From assembly GCF_023161665.1 (NCBI RefSeq), contig NZ_JALNTW010000024.1, forward strand, positions 1 to 60,458: a DNA stretch of 60,458 nt. The letters are read 5' to 3'. Source of the DNA: Shewanella sp. 1CM18E (GTDB lineage Bacteria; Pseudomonadota; Gammaproteobacteria; Enterobacterales; Shewanellaceae). The notes under the pieces are model-generated. The model was not told where the DNA came from. It saw nothing but the letters and a program-made list of their open reading frames with translations, and ran no database searches. Within the stretch, counting starts at the first letter, position 1. Every line of letters starts with the position of its first letter. Shown here piece after piece: positions 1 through 7,932 of this stretch. The position numbers were made by a program, and so were the translations under genes.

Positions 1-75
1 CGACATTAGCTCAGTTGGTAGAGCGATACCTTGCCAAGGTATAGGTCATCGGTTCGAACCCGATATGTCGCTCCA
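1..75 (+). tRNA. tRNA-Gly (anticodon GCC), first base outside window
   Basis: A full cloverleaf can be folded. The acceptor strand CGACAT pairs with ATGTCG near the 3' end, and the base that would pair with C71 (a G) lies just outside the window. The D arm is AGCTCAGTTGGTAGAGC, the anticodon stem-loop is ATACC TTGCCAA GGTAT with GCC at 33-35, and the T arm contains GGTTCGAACC. CCA is encoded at 73-75. The gene is therefore intact apart from its clipped first base. It heads a decayed tandem array of the same tRNA (next two entries). Confidence 0.95.
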
Positions 76-143
76 ATCTTCCTCTGCACATTCTCAAATA
101 TCTCAAATCAAACCTGAATCCTGAATAAAACCAAAATATTTAT

Positions 144-264
144 GCGGCATTAGCTCAGTTGCGCTCGTAGAAATGTTGATACCTTTTTTTTGCCAAGGTA
201 TAGCCCTATTTTTTATAAGCAGCCGGTTCGAACCCACTCTTTACAAAATCAAAAGTTCGCTTCA
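144..264 (+). pseudogene. Decayed tRNA-Gly copy 1
   Basis: Recognisable pieces of the upstream tRNA-Gly appear in order: GCGGCATTAGCTCAGTTG, then GATACC...TTGCCAAGGTATAG, then CCGGTTCGAACCC, then TTCGCTTCA. The D arm is disrupted by inserted bases (GCGCTCGTAGAAATGT in place of GTAGAGC), the anticodon loop is stretched by a T run, and extra bases separate the arms. It cannot fold as a normal tRNA. The spacer before it is also related to the spacer before the second decayed copy, so whole gene-plus-spacer units were duplicated. Confidence 0.8.
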
Positions 265-331
265 ATCTTACCCATAGTCATTCCTAACTAAATCTCAGCT
301 ATAACTCCTAATAAAGTCTCAAAATGTTTAT

Positions 332-422
332 TTGGCATTAGCCTCAGTTGCGCTCGTAGAAATGTTGATACCGTTTTTTGCCAATCTATAGCCTGCTTAC
401 ATAAACTGTCGATAAGAACCCA
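332..422 (+). pseudogene. Decayed tRNA-Gly copy 2
   Basis: A more degraded version of the same tRNA starts with TTGGCATTAGCCTCAGTTG and carries the same D-arm insertion (CGCTCGTAGAAATGTTGATACC) as copy 1. It then has TTGCCAATCTATAG and a weak T-arm remnant (GATAAGAACCCA). The 3' acceptor strand is no longer recognisable. The shared lesion means copies 1 and 2 derive from each other or were homogenised after the lesion arose. Confidence 0.7.
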
Positions 423-649
423 CGCCCTATAACATCACCGTTGTTCAAACCTAAAGCCGCTAAAGTTTTCTCCAAAGCTATTTTTATCGTGTGATCAATG
501 TTGTGTTTCTTTAACAAACGCTAAACTAAATAGCTTTGCTAGGACTAAAACTTGATGTTGCTCAAATTTATGGATGTTTTTTCATACCATAATCAATACA
601 GAGTAATAATTCAGCAGCCTATTCGAACAGGCTATCTAGGGAGTGATAG
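423..649. other. Intergenic region before the 151-aa protein gene
   Basis: No ORF of note. It holds an FNR-like motif, TTGATGTTGCTCAA, at 552-565 (consensus TTGAT-N4-ATCAA, one mismatch) and a Shine-Dalgarno AGGGAG at 638-643 just before the next gene. The rest is AT-rich with no clear promoter hexamers that I would defend. Confidence 0.4.
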
Positions 650-1105
650 ATGCGAATTCAACAATTGAGTGAACTTTTAGACTATGTTGTGTCATGTCGT
701 ATAGAGATGGCAAAGCTCTATGGACGACTGCATGCTCAAGCTGACTCTTCTAGAGTGAAGTTGATGCTGGAATACTTTCAGCAACATGAGCGAGAAGCCG
801 CAGAGAAGTTAGAAAACTATATTGATGATGCTCCCAAGAGAGTGTTAGATACTTGGTATAAAGACATTGTATTTGAAGACTTTATCGCTAGATGTCAGAA
901 ATTGAATTTGCCTGGAAATATGACAGAAGAAGATGTGCTTGAGCAGCACTTGGTGCTAGATAACCTTTTAATCGATCTGATTGAGAAAACGGCAGGTTCT
1001 TCAGCAACCCTAGAAACCAAAGGCGCTTTAGAAGATCTTGTCAGAGCCAAAAGAACCCAGCAGCAGCGCCTAGTCCATAGCAGTATTCGAATGGATGATA
1101 TTTAA
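650..1105 (+). CDS. Conserved helical protein, ferritin-like fold suspected
   Basis: A 151-residue protein of unknown function. It is soluble, has no signal peptide and looks entirely helical. Four helices can be drawn at about residues 6-30, 34-58, 92-114 and 120-146. Helix 1 has an ExxxLYxRLH pattern and helix 2 a YFxxHExEAAEKL pattern, reminiscent of rubrerythrin/ferritin-like proteins in which Glu and His line a di-metal site. I infer only a ferritin-like fold, and the ligand set looks incomplete. The start is supported by AGGGAG 6 nt upstream. The gene stands alone between the tRNA remnants and a strong terminator, and an FNR-like motif lies about 85 nt upstream. Confidence 0.6.
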   Translation: MRIQQLSELLDYVVSCRIEMAKLYGRLHAQADSSRVKLMLEYFQQHEREAAEKLENYIDDAPKRVLDTWYKDIVFEDFIARCQKLNLPGNMTEEDVLEQHLVLDNLLIDLIEKTAGSSATLETKGALEDLVRAKRTQQQRLVHSSIRMDDI

Positions 1106-1127
1106 GGCTAATTAGTTTGATGATAAT

Positions 1128-1151
1128 AAGGCACCGAAAGGTGCCTTTTTT
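1128..1151 (+). terminator. Rho-independent terminator
   Basis: The stem AAGGCACC/GGTGCCTT closes a GAAA tetraloop and is followed by a T run. It ends the 151-residue protein's transcript. Confidence 0.9.
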
Positions 1152-1292
1152 GTCCTAAGGCTATAAATGATTTGATTATAATTGGCCAAGATCACATTTA
1201 GGCGTAATCAAAGCTGCCAGCTTTTCATATGTAGTTAATCCACGACTTATAAGCTATTACAGTATCTGTAAAGCAGAATTAGGAGCTGAGAA

Positions 1293-2771
1293 ATGAGTGA
1301 ACTTAACCGACTATCAACACCGTTATATCTGAGTCAGCAAGTCAGGCAAGCTGAAATGGATGCAGTTGATAATGGTGGGGTGAGTTTATACCAGCTTGTG
1401 GAGAAAGCGGCACTTGCTGCTTTTGAGTTATTGCAAGCTCGCAATCCTTTGTGCAGCGATGTTTTAGTCTTAGCTGGGCATGGCAATAATGGTGCAGATG
1501 CATTTGTCACAGCAGCATTATTACTCGAAGCCGGCGTTAATGTGCAGCTACAGTGCAGCAAGAGTCGTAATCCAAGTGATGAGTTAACTTTGGCAATTAA
1601 GCGCTTTAGTCAAGTAGGCGGTATCATTGGTGAGTTTAATCATGCCGATATCAATGATGCTTGCATCATAGTTGATGGACTACTGGGGACTGGTATTCGT
1701 GGTGAATTATCTACTGAATACGAACAAATCATAAAAGCGGTAAATCAAAGCGCAGCTTGGGTATTAAGCCTAGATGTGCCATCTGGCATAGATCCTGACA
1801 CCGGCTATTATGATGCTATCGTCATTGAGTCTGATTTAACGCTAACTTTTGGCGCAATAAAGCAAGGTTTGTTAACTGGTAAGGCTCGACATTGTTGCCC
1901 TGAGATAGAACTTGCCGATATCGGACTCACTGAGTTTTTACCTAATCCAAATGCATGGCAAGTTACCAAGCTAGCACTCGAGGGATGTTTTTTGCCTCGC
2001 AGAAGAGATGCACATAAAGGTAGTCACGGTAAGGTTTCTATTATAGGCGGTGACTATGGTATGGCTGGTGCTGTGCGTCTTGCTGCTGAAGGCTGTTTAC
2101 GCAGTGGCGCAGGATTAGTGACGGTAATATCAAGACCTGAACATCAATTTATTATCAGCGCGACACGACCTGAGTTAATGTTTTGGGGCTGTGAGTTAGT
2201 TGATATGGAGGTTTACCTAAAGTTAGGCTGGGCATCAGTGCTTGTTATTGGTCCAGGTCTTGGCACCAACGATTGGGGTTATAACTTGCTTAAGGCGGTT
2301 GATTTAACGGATAAGCCCTGTGTTATCGACGCAGACGGTCTAAACCAATTAAAAACAGTGCCCATGACGGGCAAAAATTGGGTACTCACGCCACATCCCG
2401 GCGAAGCGGCAAGGCTTTTAGGGATAACAACCGCGGAAGTAGAGCTTGATAGGTATAAAGCCGCTAGACAATTGCAACAAAAGTACGGCGGTGTGGTCGT
2501 ATTAAAAGGAGCAGGCACCATTATTTGCGATGAGGCCAATTGTGTTGTAGCTGCTGTTGGTAATCCAGGATTAGCGAGTGGCGGCTGTGGTGATGTACTT
2601 GCGGGGATTATTGGCGGTTTAATGGCGCAAGATTTTACTAACTTTGAAGCGGCTTATTTGGGCGTTATTATTCATGGTGAAGCGGCTGATATTGCCGCAG
2701 TATCTGGTGAACGAGGTATGTTAGCCAGTGATTTAATGCCTTACATTCGCCAGTTAGTTAATCAAATCTAG
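1293..2771 (+). CDS. nnr: Bifunctional NAD(P)HX epimerase / ADP-dependent NAD(P)HX dehydratase
   Basis: A metabolite-repair enzyme that reconverts hydrated NAD(P)H to NAD(P)H. The N-terminal YjeF_N epimerase domain spans about residues 1-215, with AGHGNNGADAF at 61-71 and LDVPSGIDPDTG near 160. The C-terminal ribokinase-like dehydratase domain spans about 225-492, with a DAHKGSHGKV entry and the catalytic GGCGDVLAGIIGG loop near the C terminus. At 492 aa it has the normal length of the fused bacterial form. Shine-Dalgarno AGGAG lies 9 nt before the ATG. The gene heads a run of co-directional genes (tsaE, amiB, mutL, miaA, hfq), the usual gammaproteobacterial neighbourhood. Confidence 0.93.
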   Translation: MSELNRLSTPLYLSQQVRQAEMDAVDNGGVSLYQLVEKAALAAFELLQARNPLCSDVLVLAGHGNNGADAFVTAALLLEAGVNVQLQCSKSRNPSDELTLAIKRFSQVGGIIGEFNHADINDACIIVDGLLGTGIRGELSTEYEQIIKAVNQSAAWVLSLDVPSGIDPDTGYYDAIVIESDLTLTFGAIKQGLLTGKARHCCPEIELADIGLTEFLPNPNAWQVTKLALEGCFLPRRRDAHKGSHGKVSIIGGDYGMAGAVRLAAEGCLRSGAGLVTVISRPEHQFIISATRPELMFWGCELVDMEVYLKLGWASVLVIGPGLGTNDWGYNLLKAVDLTDKPCVIDADGLNQLKTVPMTGKNWVLTPHPGEAARLLGITTAEVELDRYKAARQLQQKYGGVVVLKGAGTIICDEANCVVAAVGNPGLASGGCGDVLAGIIGGLMAQDFTNFEAAYLGVIIHGEAADIAAVSGERGMLASDLMPYIRQLVNQI

Positions 2772-2845
2772 TTTAGAAATCTAGGTGATTAGGTTAAAGT
2801 ACCGCATTCTACCAGTAATGCTATTAGGGCGCTTTTCGATTCGGA

Positions 2846-3328
2846 ATGAACACGCAATCAATGATATTAAATTTAAAAAACGAACAAGATACTGTAGCGC
2901 TAGGAACTAAGCTTGCGGCTCTGATTACTCCACCGTTAACTATCTATTTAAGTGGCGATCTTGGAGCGGGTAAAACCACATTCAGTCGTGGTCTGATCCA
3001 AAGCTTAGGTCATGAGGGAGCAGTAAAAAGTCCGACATATACCTTGGTTGAACCTTATGAATTAAGTGGCCTAGATGTGTATCACTTCGATCTATATCGT
3101 TTGTATGATCCTGAAGAATTAGAGTTTATGGGGATCCGTGATTATTTCACTGAGCGTAGCCTTTGTATTGTAGAGTGGCCGGATCGTGGTCATGGTTTAT
3201 TACCTGCTGCTGATATACATATTCATATTAAATATGTTAATACTGAGCGAGAGGTGGAATTACAAGCACTTTCGTCTGTAGGTGAAAAGATATTAGCGGC
3301 TTTAAATAATAATGATAATAAACAGTAA
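2846..3328 (+). CDS. tsaE: tRNA t6A biosynthesis ATPase TsaE
   Basis: The P-loop ATPase partner of TsaB/TsaD in making N6-threonylcarbamoyladenosine at tRNA position 37. Walker A SGDLGAGKTTFSRG sits at residues 36-49, followed by the family motif SPTYTLVEPYE and later FDLYRLYDPEELEFMG and EWPDRG. Its 160 aa are typical. The start is weakly supported because only GGA directly precedes the ATG; a second in-frame ATG lies at 2861. It overlaps amiB by 17 nt, so translational coupling is likely. Confidence 0.95.
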   Translation: MNTQSMILNLKNEQDTVALGTKLAALITPPLTIYLSGDLGAGKTTFSRGLIQSLGHEGAVKSPTYTLVEPYELSGLDVYHFDLYRLYDPEELEFMGIRDYFTERSLCIVEWPDRGHGLLPAADIHIHIKYVNTEREVELQALSSVGEKILAALNNNDNKQ

Positions 3329-4640
3329 TATATTTAGATTATTTTTACTTTTAGTTAGTCTTGGGACATCATTTTTTGCGCAGAGTGCCAATAAGCTCGA
3401 TAGCGTAAGAATTTGGGCTGCGCCGCAATCGACACGTCTGGTATTTGACTTAAGTCAGTCGCCTGATTACAGCTATTTCACTTTGAAAAATCCAGATCGC
3501 TTAGTGGTAGATTTGAAAAAGTCTTCTAGCAAAGTCGATCTTGGAAAAATCAAAAATAACAGCAAACTGGTTAAAAAAGTCCGTAAAAGCACGCCGCCTG
3601 AAAAAGGCACTTTACGTTTAGTTATTGACTTAAATAAACCCGTTAAAGCGAGTTTATTTGCACTGCCACCAACAGCCCCTTATGGCAATCGCCTAGTGGT
3701 TGATCTTGATAGCGGTAGTGCCAAAGCAAAACAACCTGCTATTAGTAAACCTAAAACCACAACCAAATTACGAGATGTGGTTATTGCTATTGATGCTGGT
3801 CATGGTGGTGAAGATCCTGGCTCAATTGGCCCAACCGGGATTTACGAAAAGAAATTAGTGTTAGAAATATCGAAAAAAGTTGCCCAAAAAATTAATGCCA
3901 CTCCAGGTATGCGTGCAGTGATGACGCGTACCGGCGACTATTTCGTTAATTTAAATAAACGCTCTGAAATTGCTCGTAACAGCAAAGCCGATCTGCTTAT
4001 TTCTATTCACGCAGATGCATTTACTTCACCTCAACCCCAGGGCGCCTCTGTGTGGGTGTTGTCTATGCGACGCGCAAACAGTGAAATTGGTCGTTGGTTA
4101 GAACAAAAAGAGAAGCATTCAGAACTACTCGGCGGTGCAGGCGAAATTATTCAAAATACTGATAATGAGCAGTACCTTGCGATGACGTTGCTTGATATGT
4201 CTATGGACCGTTCAATGGCAATTAGTCACAATATTGCTGGTGATGTATTGTCGAACTTAGGGCGTGTGACAAAATTACACAAACATAAACCTGAGTCTGC
4301 AAGTTTTGCGGTGCTTAAATCACCAGATATTCCTTCTATTTTGGTAGAAACAGGCTTTATTTCTAATCCAAAAGAAGAGCGTTTATTATCGCAACGAGAT
4401 CACCAGAACAATGTTGCTAATGCTATCCATAAAGGTGTGCTGAAGTACTTCGAACAAAATCCGCCAGTGAATTCATTATTGGCGAGCAAAAGTAGCATCG
4501 AGCACAAGGTACGTAGTGGTGAATCTTTATCTGTCATCGCCCAGCGCTATCAGATCTCGGTTAGCAAACTTAAGCAAGCTAACAACCTTAAATCAAATAG
4601 TATTCGAATTGGTCAAAAACTGATAATTCCAAGAGCTTAG
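3312..4640 (+). CDS. amiB: N-acetylmuramoyl-L-alanine amidase AmiB with LysM
   Basis: A periplasmic zinc amidase that cleaves septal peptidoglycan during cell separation. The order is a signal peptide (about 1-25), an AMIN domain (about 28-130), an Amidase_3 catalytic domain (about 157-378) and a C-terminal LysM (about 394-440). Zinc-site residues are visible: H164 in DAGHGG, E179 in YEKKLVLEI and H233 in SIHAD. The final catalytic Glu lies in VETGFISN. Length is 442 aa. The start codon lies inside the end of tsaE. Confidence 0.95.
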   Translation: MIINSNIFRLFLLLVSLGTSFFAQSANKLDSVRIWAAPQSTRLVFDLSQSPDYSYFTLKNPDRLVVDLKKSSSKVDLGKIKNNSKLVKKVRKSTPPEKGTLRLVIDLNKPVKASLFALPPTAPYGNRLVVDLDSGSAKAKQPAISKPKTTTKLRDVVIAIDAGHGGEDPGSIGPTGIYEKKLVLEISKKVAQKINATPGMRAVMTRTGDYFVNLNKRSEIARNSKADLLISIHADAFTSPQPQGASVWVLSMRRANSEIGRWLEQKEKHSELLGGAGEIIQNTDNEQYLAMTLLDMSMDRSMAISHNIAGDVLSNLGRVTKLHKHKPESASFAVLKSPDIPSILVETGFISNPKEERLLSQRDHQNNVANAIHKGVLKYFEQNPPVNSLLASKSSIEHKVRSGESLSVIAQRYQISVSKLKQANNLKSNSIRIGQKLIIPRA

Positions 4641-4659
4641 GCTGTATTAAGAGTAAACC

Positions 4660-6615
4660 ATGGCTATAGAAAAGTTACCGCCACAACTTGCAAACCAGAT
4701 CGCTGCTGGAGAAGTTGTTGAACGACCAGCGTCAGTGATCAAAGAGCTCGTTGAAAACAGTCTCGATGCGGGGGCAACTCGCGTAGATATCGAGATTGAA
4801 AAGGGTGGTGCAAAACTTATTCGAATTCGAGATAACGGCTCAGGGATCCCTAAAGAAGATCTCAGCTTAGCTTTATCTCGACATGCCACCTCTAAGCTTA
4901 AATCCCTTGATGATTTAGAAGCTATTTTAAGTTTTGGATTTCGCGGCGAAGCGCTGGCAAGTATTAGCTCGGTTTCACGGCTTATTTTGACCTCGCGTAC
5001 AGCAGAGCAAACAGAAGCTTGGCAAGCACACGCAGAAGGGACCGAGATGGCAGTTAAGGTTTTACCTGCTGCGCATCCAGTAGGCTCAACAGTTGAAGCG
5101 GTTGATCTGTTTTTCAATACGCCAGCTAGACGCCGTTTCTTAAAAAGCGATAAAACCGAATTTACCCATATTGATGAGTGGTTAAAGCGTATTGCGTTGG
5201 CAAGACGTGATATTCACTTCACCTTAAAAAATAACGGTAAAACGGTTCGAAATTATCGCCCAGCCAATACCGAAATCCAATATGTTCAGCGTTTAGGTTC
5301 AGTTTGCGGTAAAGCTTTTGCTGAAACCTGCTTACGTATCGAGTGTGAACATAACGACCTAAAATTAAGTGGTTATTTACAATCACCAAGCGCTGCAAAT
5401 GGCTATAGTGAGACCCAATATTTTTATGTTAATGGGCGCTTGGTTAAAGACCGTTTAGTTAACCACGCGGTGCGACAAGCTTTTGCACAGTTTGCTGAAG
5501 GTGTGTCGCCAGGCTACGTGTTAATGCTCGACCTTGATCCTCATCAAGTTGATGTTAATGTGCATCCGGCCAAGCATGAGGTGCGTTTTCATCAAAGCCG
5601 TTATGTACATGACTTTATTTTACAAGCTTTGCAATCTGCAATGTCGCAATCTATGCAGATATTGCCAAGTAGTGATAACGAAGCACTTTGGGCTGAGCAG
5701 CAAGGAACCACTCGGGGCGCAGTTAGTGAGCATAGCACTGTGCAATACCCAGATGAGCCTAGCGGCCAAAGTTTGAATGATCATGAGCATAAGCCTCGAG
5801 AGTCTTACGCTTCTTCAGAGGTTCGTGACAGTCAATCTGGAAGAAGTCAGCAAGATTACTCTAGTGGTTCAGGCTCAAGCTCGAACTACCGTAGCCCGCT
5901 AAAATCAAGCGCGCGCTCAGAGGTTAATTTACCTTCTCAAAGCAGTATTCGTGCTTATGGTGAGCTGCTAACAACTCAAGGCTATCAGCAACAAGATACA
6001 TCGGCTAGCGCTGCAAATAGCCAGCAAAATCATACTTATTCTGGTCACGTACCCGCAAGGCAGAGTGGTATGTTGGCCGATGACGCTAATGTCATTACTA
6101 TGCCTGCAGTTATTGCCGGTGAGTATTGGCTGTTAGCAAAAGAGGATAAGATTTCTTTGCTAAAGATAGCGCTGGTGGCAAATGTCGCGATGAAAGCCGA
6201 GATAGCTGCAAAATTTGCTCAAGGGCTTGTTGGCCAGCCGCTATTGATGCCAGTCGCAGTCACTGCCGATAATGACTGGCAGTCACTTATCGAGGAGCGT
6301 GAGCAATTACTGCGAAAGTTAGGCATTGAGCTATCTATTCGTTTGGGGCAGTTGATTATTAAGAAAGTGCCCCCATATCTAAGAGATAGCCAATTGGCGA
6401 GTCTGATCCCAGAGTTATTGCAATGGATTAGATTTGAGTTACCCAGCGATGAAGCCCTAGTTAAGTGGTTGGCGCAGCAAGGCGCTAATCGTTTTACCTC
6501 TGCAAAAGAGGCGTGGAATGCGCTCAATACGTTGCCTGAAGAAACGCAGCGTGAGCTTTATAGTCAATCTCAAGAATTACCTTGGGAGCAATGGATAAAA
6601 GAAAAGTCACAGTGA
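4660..6615 (+). CDS. mutL: DNA mismatch repair protein MutL
   Basis: A GHKL ATPase that links MutS mismatch recognition to MutH and UvrD. N-terminal motifs are ENSLDAGATRVDIEIEKGG at residues 32-50, RDNGSGI at 57-63 and GFRGEAL at 93-99. The DNA-binding middle contains VDLFFNTPARRRFL and VDVNVHPAKHEVRF. A long low-complexity Ser/Gln-rich linker (about 340-480) joins the C-terminal dimerisation domain. Its 651 aa are slightly longer than the E. coli protein because of the linker. No endonuclease DQHAxxER motif is visible in the C-terminal domain, as expected for MutH-containing bacteria. It starts 19 nt after amiB and overlaps miaA. Confidence 0.96.
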   Translation: MAIEKLPPQLANQIAAGEVVERPASVIKELVENSLDAGATRVDIEIEKGGAKLIRIRDNGSGIPKEDLSLALSRHATSKLKSLDDLEAILSFGFRGEALASISSVSRLILTSRTAEQTEAWQAHAEGTEMAVKVLPAAHPVGSTVEAVDLFFNTPARRRFLKSDKTEFTHIDEWLKRIALARRDIHFTLKNNGKTVRNYRPANTEIQYVQRLGSVCGKAFAETCLRIECEHNDLKLSGYLQSPSAANGYSETQYFYVNGRLVKDRLVNHAVRQAFAQFAEGVSPGYVLMLDLDPHQVDVNVHPAKHEVRFHQSRYVHDFILQALQSAMSQSMQILPSSDNEALWAEQQGTTRGAVSEHSTVQYPDEPSGQSLNDHEHKPRESYASSEVRDSQSGRSQQDYSSGSGSSSNYRSPLKSSARSEVNLPSQSSIRAYGELLTTQGYQQQDTSASAANSQQNHTYSGHVPARQSGMLADDANVITMPAVIAGEYWLLAKEDKISLLKIALVANVAMKAEIAAKFAQGLVGQPLLMPVAVTADNDWQSLIEEREQLLRKLGIELSIRLGQLIIKKVPPYLRDSQLASLIPELLQWIRFELPSDEALVKWLAQQGANRFTSAKEAWNALNTLPEETQRELYSQSQELPWEQWIKEKSQ

Positions 6616-7538
6616 GCGATAAAAAATCACAAAAGGTTATCACTTTAATGGGGCCAACAGCCTCAGGGAAAACCGCATTAGCGATTGAGCTTGTAAAGCA
6701 GTACGACTGTGAAATTATCTCAGTAGACTCAGCGTTGATCTACAAAGAGATGGATATTGGCACCGCAAAGCCAGATGCTGCGGAACAAGCTGCAGCGCCG
6801 CATAAACTGATCGATATCATTGATCCACTGCAGAGCTATTCTGCCGCAGACTTTAGACGCGATGCGCTAGCACAAATAGAAGATATTCTTAGTCGTGGTA
6901 AAACACCGCTACTTGTTGGCGGTACCATGATGTATTTCAAAGCGTTGCTGGAAGGTTTGTCGCCTTTACCAGCGGCTGATGAAGAAGTAAGAAAACAAAT
7001 TGCAGACGAAGCTGAGTCGCTTGGTTGGCAGGCGATGCACGACCAATTAAGAGAAATTGATCCTGTTTCTGCAGAGCGAATTCACCCTAATGATCCGCAG
7101 CGATTAGCACGAGCATTAGAGGTTTATCGCATCTCTGGTCAGTCTTTAACTGAGCTGACAAAAATTAAATCTGATGCATTCCCTTATCAAGCTGTGCAAT
7201 TTGCGATTGCACCAAGTGATAGAAAGGTGTTACATAGGGCTATAGAGAAACGATTTAACACCATGTTAGCACAAGGGTTTACCAGCGAGGTTGAGCAATT
7301 AAAGGCTCGCGGTGATTTGCATTTAGATCTGCCCTCTATGCGTTGCGTAGGATATCGTCAGTGTTGGCAGTATCTTGATGGTGAGATTGACTATGAAACT
7401 ATGGTCGAAAAAGCTATTGTTGCTACTAGGCAATTGGCTAAGCGTCAATTAACATGGTTACGCGGTTGGCCCGATTTAATCTGGCTAGAAAGTGGGGCTG
7501 AAAATAATCTTGCTACAGTAATGCGATATACTCGCTAG
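6591..7538 (+). CDS. miaA: tRNA dimethylallyltransferase MiaA
   Basis: Adds the isopentenyl group to A37 of UNN-decoding tRNAs. The P-loop is GPTASGKTAL, followed by ISVDSALIYKEMDIGTAKP, DFRRDAL and LLVGGTMMYFKALLEGL, all family signatures; the C-terminal ATRQLAKRQLTWLR is also present. I chose the ATG at 6591 inside the 3' end of mutL. A TTG at 6582 and a GTG at 6612 are in-frame alternatives. Expect about 315 residues. The 25-nt overlap with mutL suggests coupled translation. Confidence 0.95.
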   Translation: MDKRKVTVSDKKSQKVITLMGPTASGKTALAIELVKQYDCEIISVDSALIYKEMDIGTAKPDAAEQAAAPHKLIDIIDPLQSYSAADFRRDALAQIEDILSRGKTPLLVGGTMMYFKALLEGLSPLPAADEEVRKQIADEAESLGWQAMHDQLREIDPVSAERIHPNDPQRLARALEVYRISGQSLTELTKIKSDAFPYQAVQFAIAPSDRKVLHRAIEKRFNTMLAQGFTSEVEQLKARGDLHLDLPSMRCVGYRQCWQYLDGEIDYETMVEKAIVATRQLAKRQLTWLRGWPDLIWLESGAENNLATVMRYTR

Positions 7539-7633
7539 CTAATTAGCTGTAGCTGTATAATACTAAAACCAAAGATAAAAGTTTTAGTATGCTTAGAATA
7601 ACTATTAATTTTAATTAAAAAGGAAATTAGAAA

Positions 7634-7912
7634 ATGGCAAAGGGGCAATCTTTACAAGACCCGTTTTTGAACGCATTGCGTCGTGAACGCGTTCCAGTAT
7701 CTATTTATCTTGTTAACGGCATTAAGCTACAAGGACAAGTTGAGTCTTTCGATCAGTTTGTTATTTTGCTTAAAAACACTGTGAGCCAAATGGTTTACAA
7801 GCATGCCATTTCTACAGTGGTGCCTTCACGTCCATTTAACGTGAGCAACCACCAAGCGACAAACGCTCAAGCTGGCTATAACGCACAGCATGACGATGGC
7901 GACGATAAGTAA
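7634..7912 (+). CDS. hfq: RNA chaperone Hfq
   Basis: A hexameric Sm-like protein that pairs small RNAs with mRNAs. The Sm1 region SIYLVNGIKLQGQVESFD and the Sm2 region with Y55-K56-H57 (VYKHAIST) have the same numbering as E. coli Hfq, and Q8 and R16/R17 on the proximal and rim faces are present. The 92-aa protein has a short, Gln/Asp-rich C-terminal tail. Shine-Dalgarno AAGGAAAT precedes the ATG. The order miaA-hfq-hflX-hflK-hflC is the classical superoperon. Confidence 0.98.
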   Translation: MAKGQSLQDPFLNALRRERVPVSIYLVNGIKLQGQVESFDQFVILLKNTVSQMVYKHAISTVVPSRPFNVSNHQATNAQAGYNAQHDDGDDK

Positions 7913-7932
7913 CTTGTTAAGGAGATTGCTTT

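Noticed and set aside
144..422. Two additional functional tRNA-Gly genes
   Set aside because: Insertions in the D arm and anticodon loop and loss of acceptor pairing prevent a cloverleaf.
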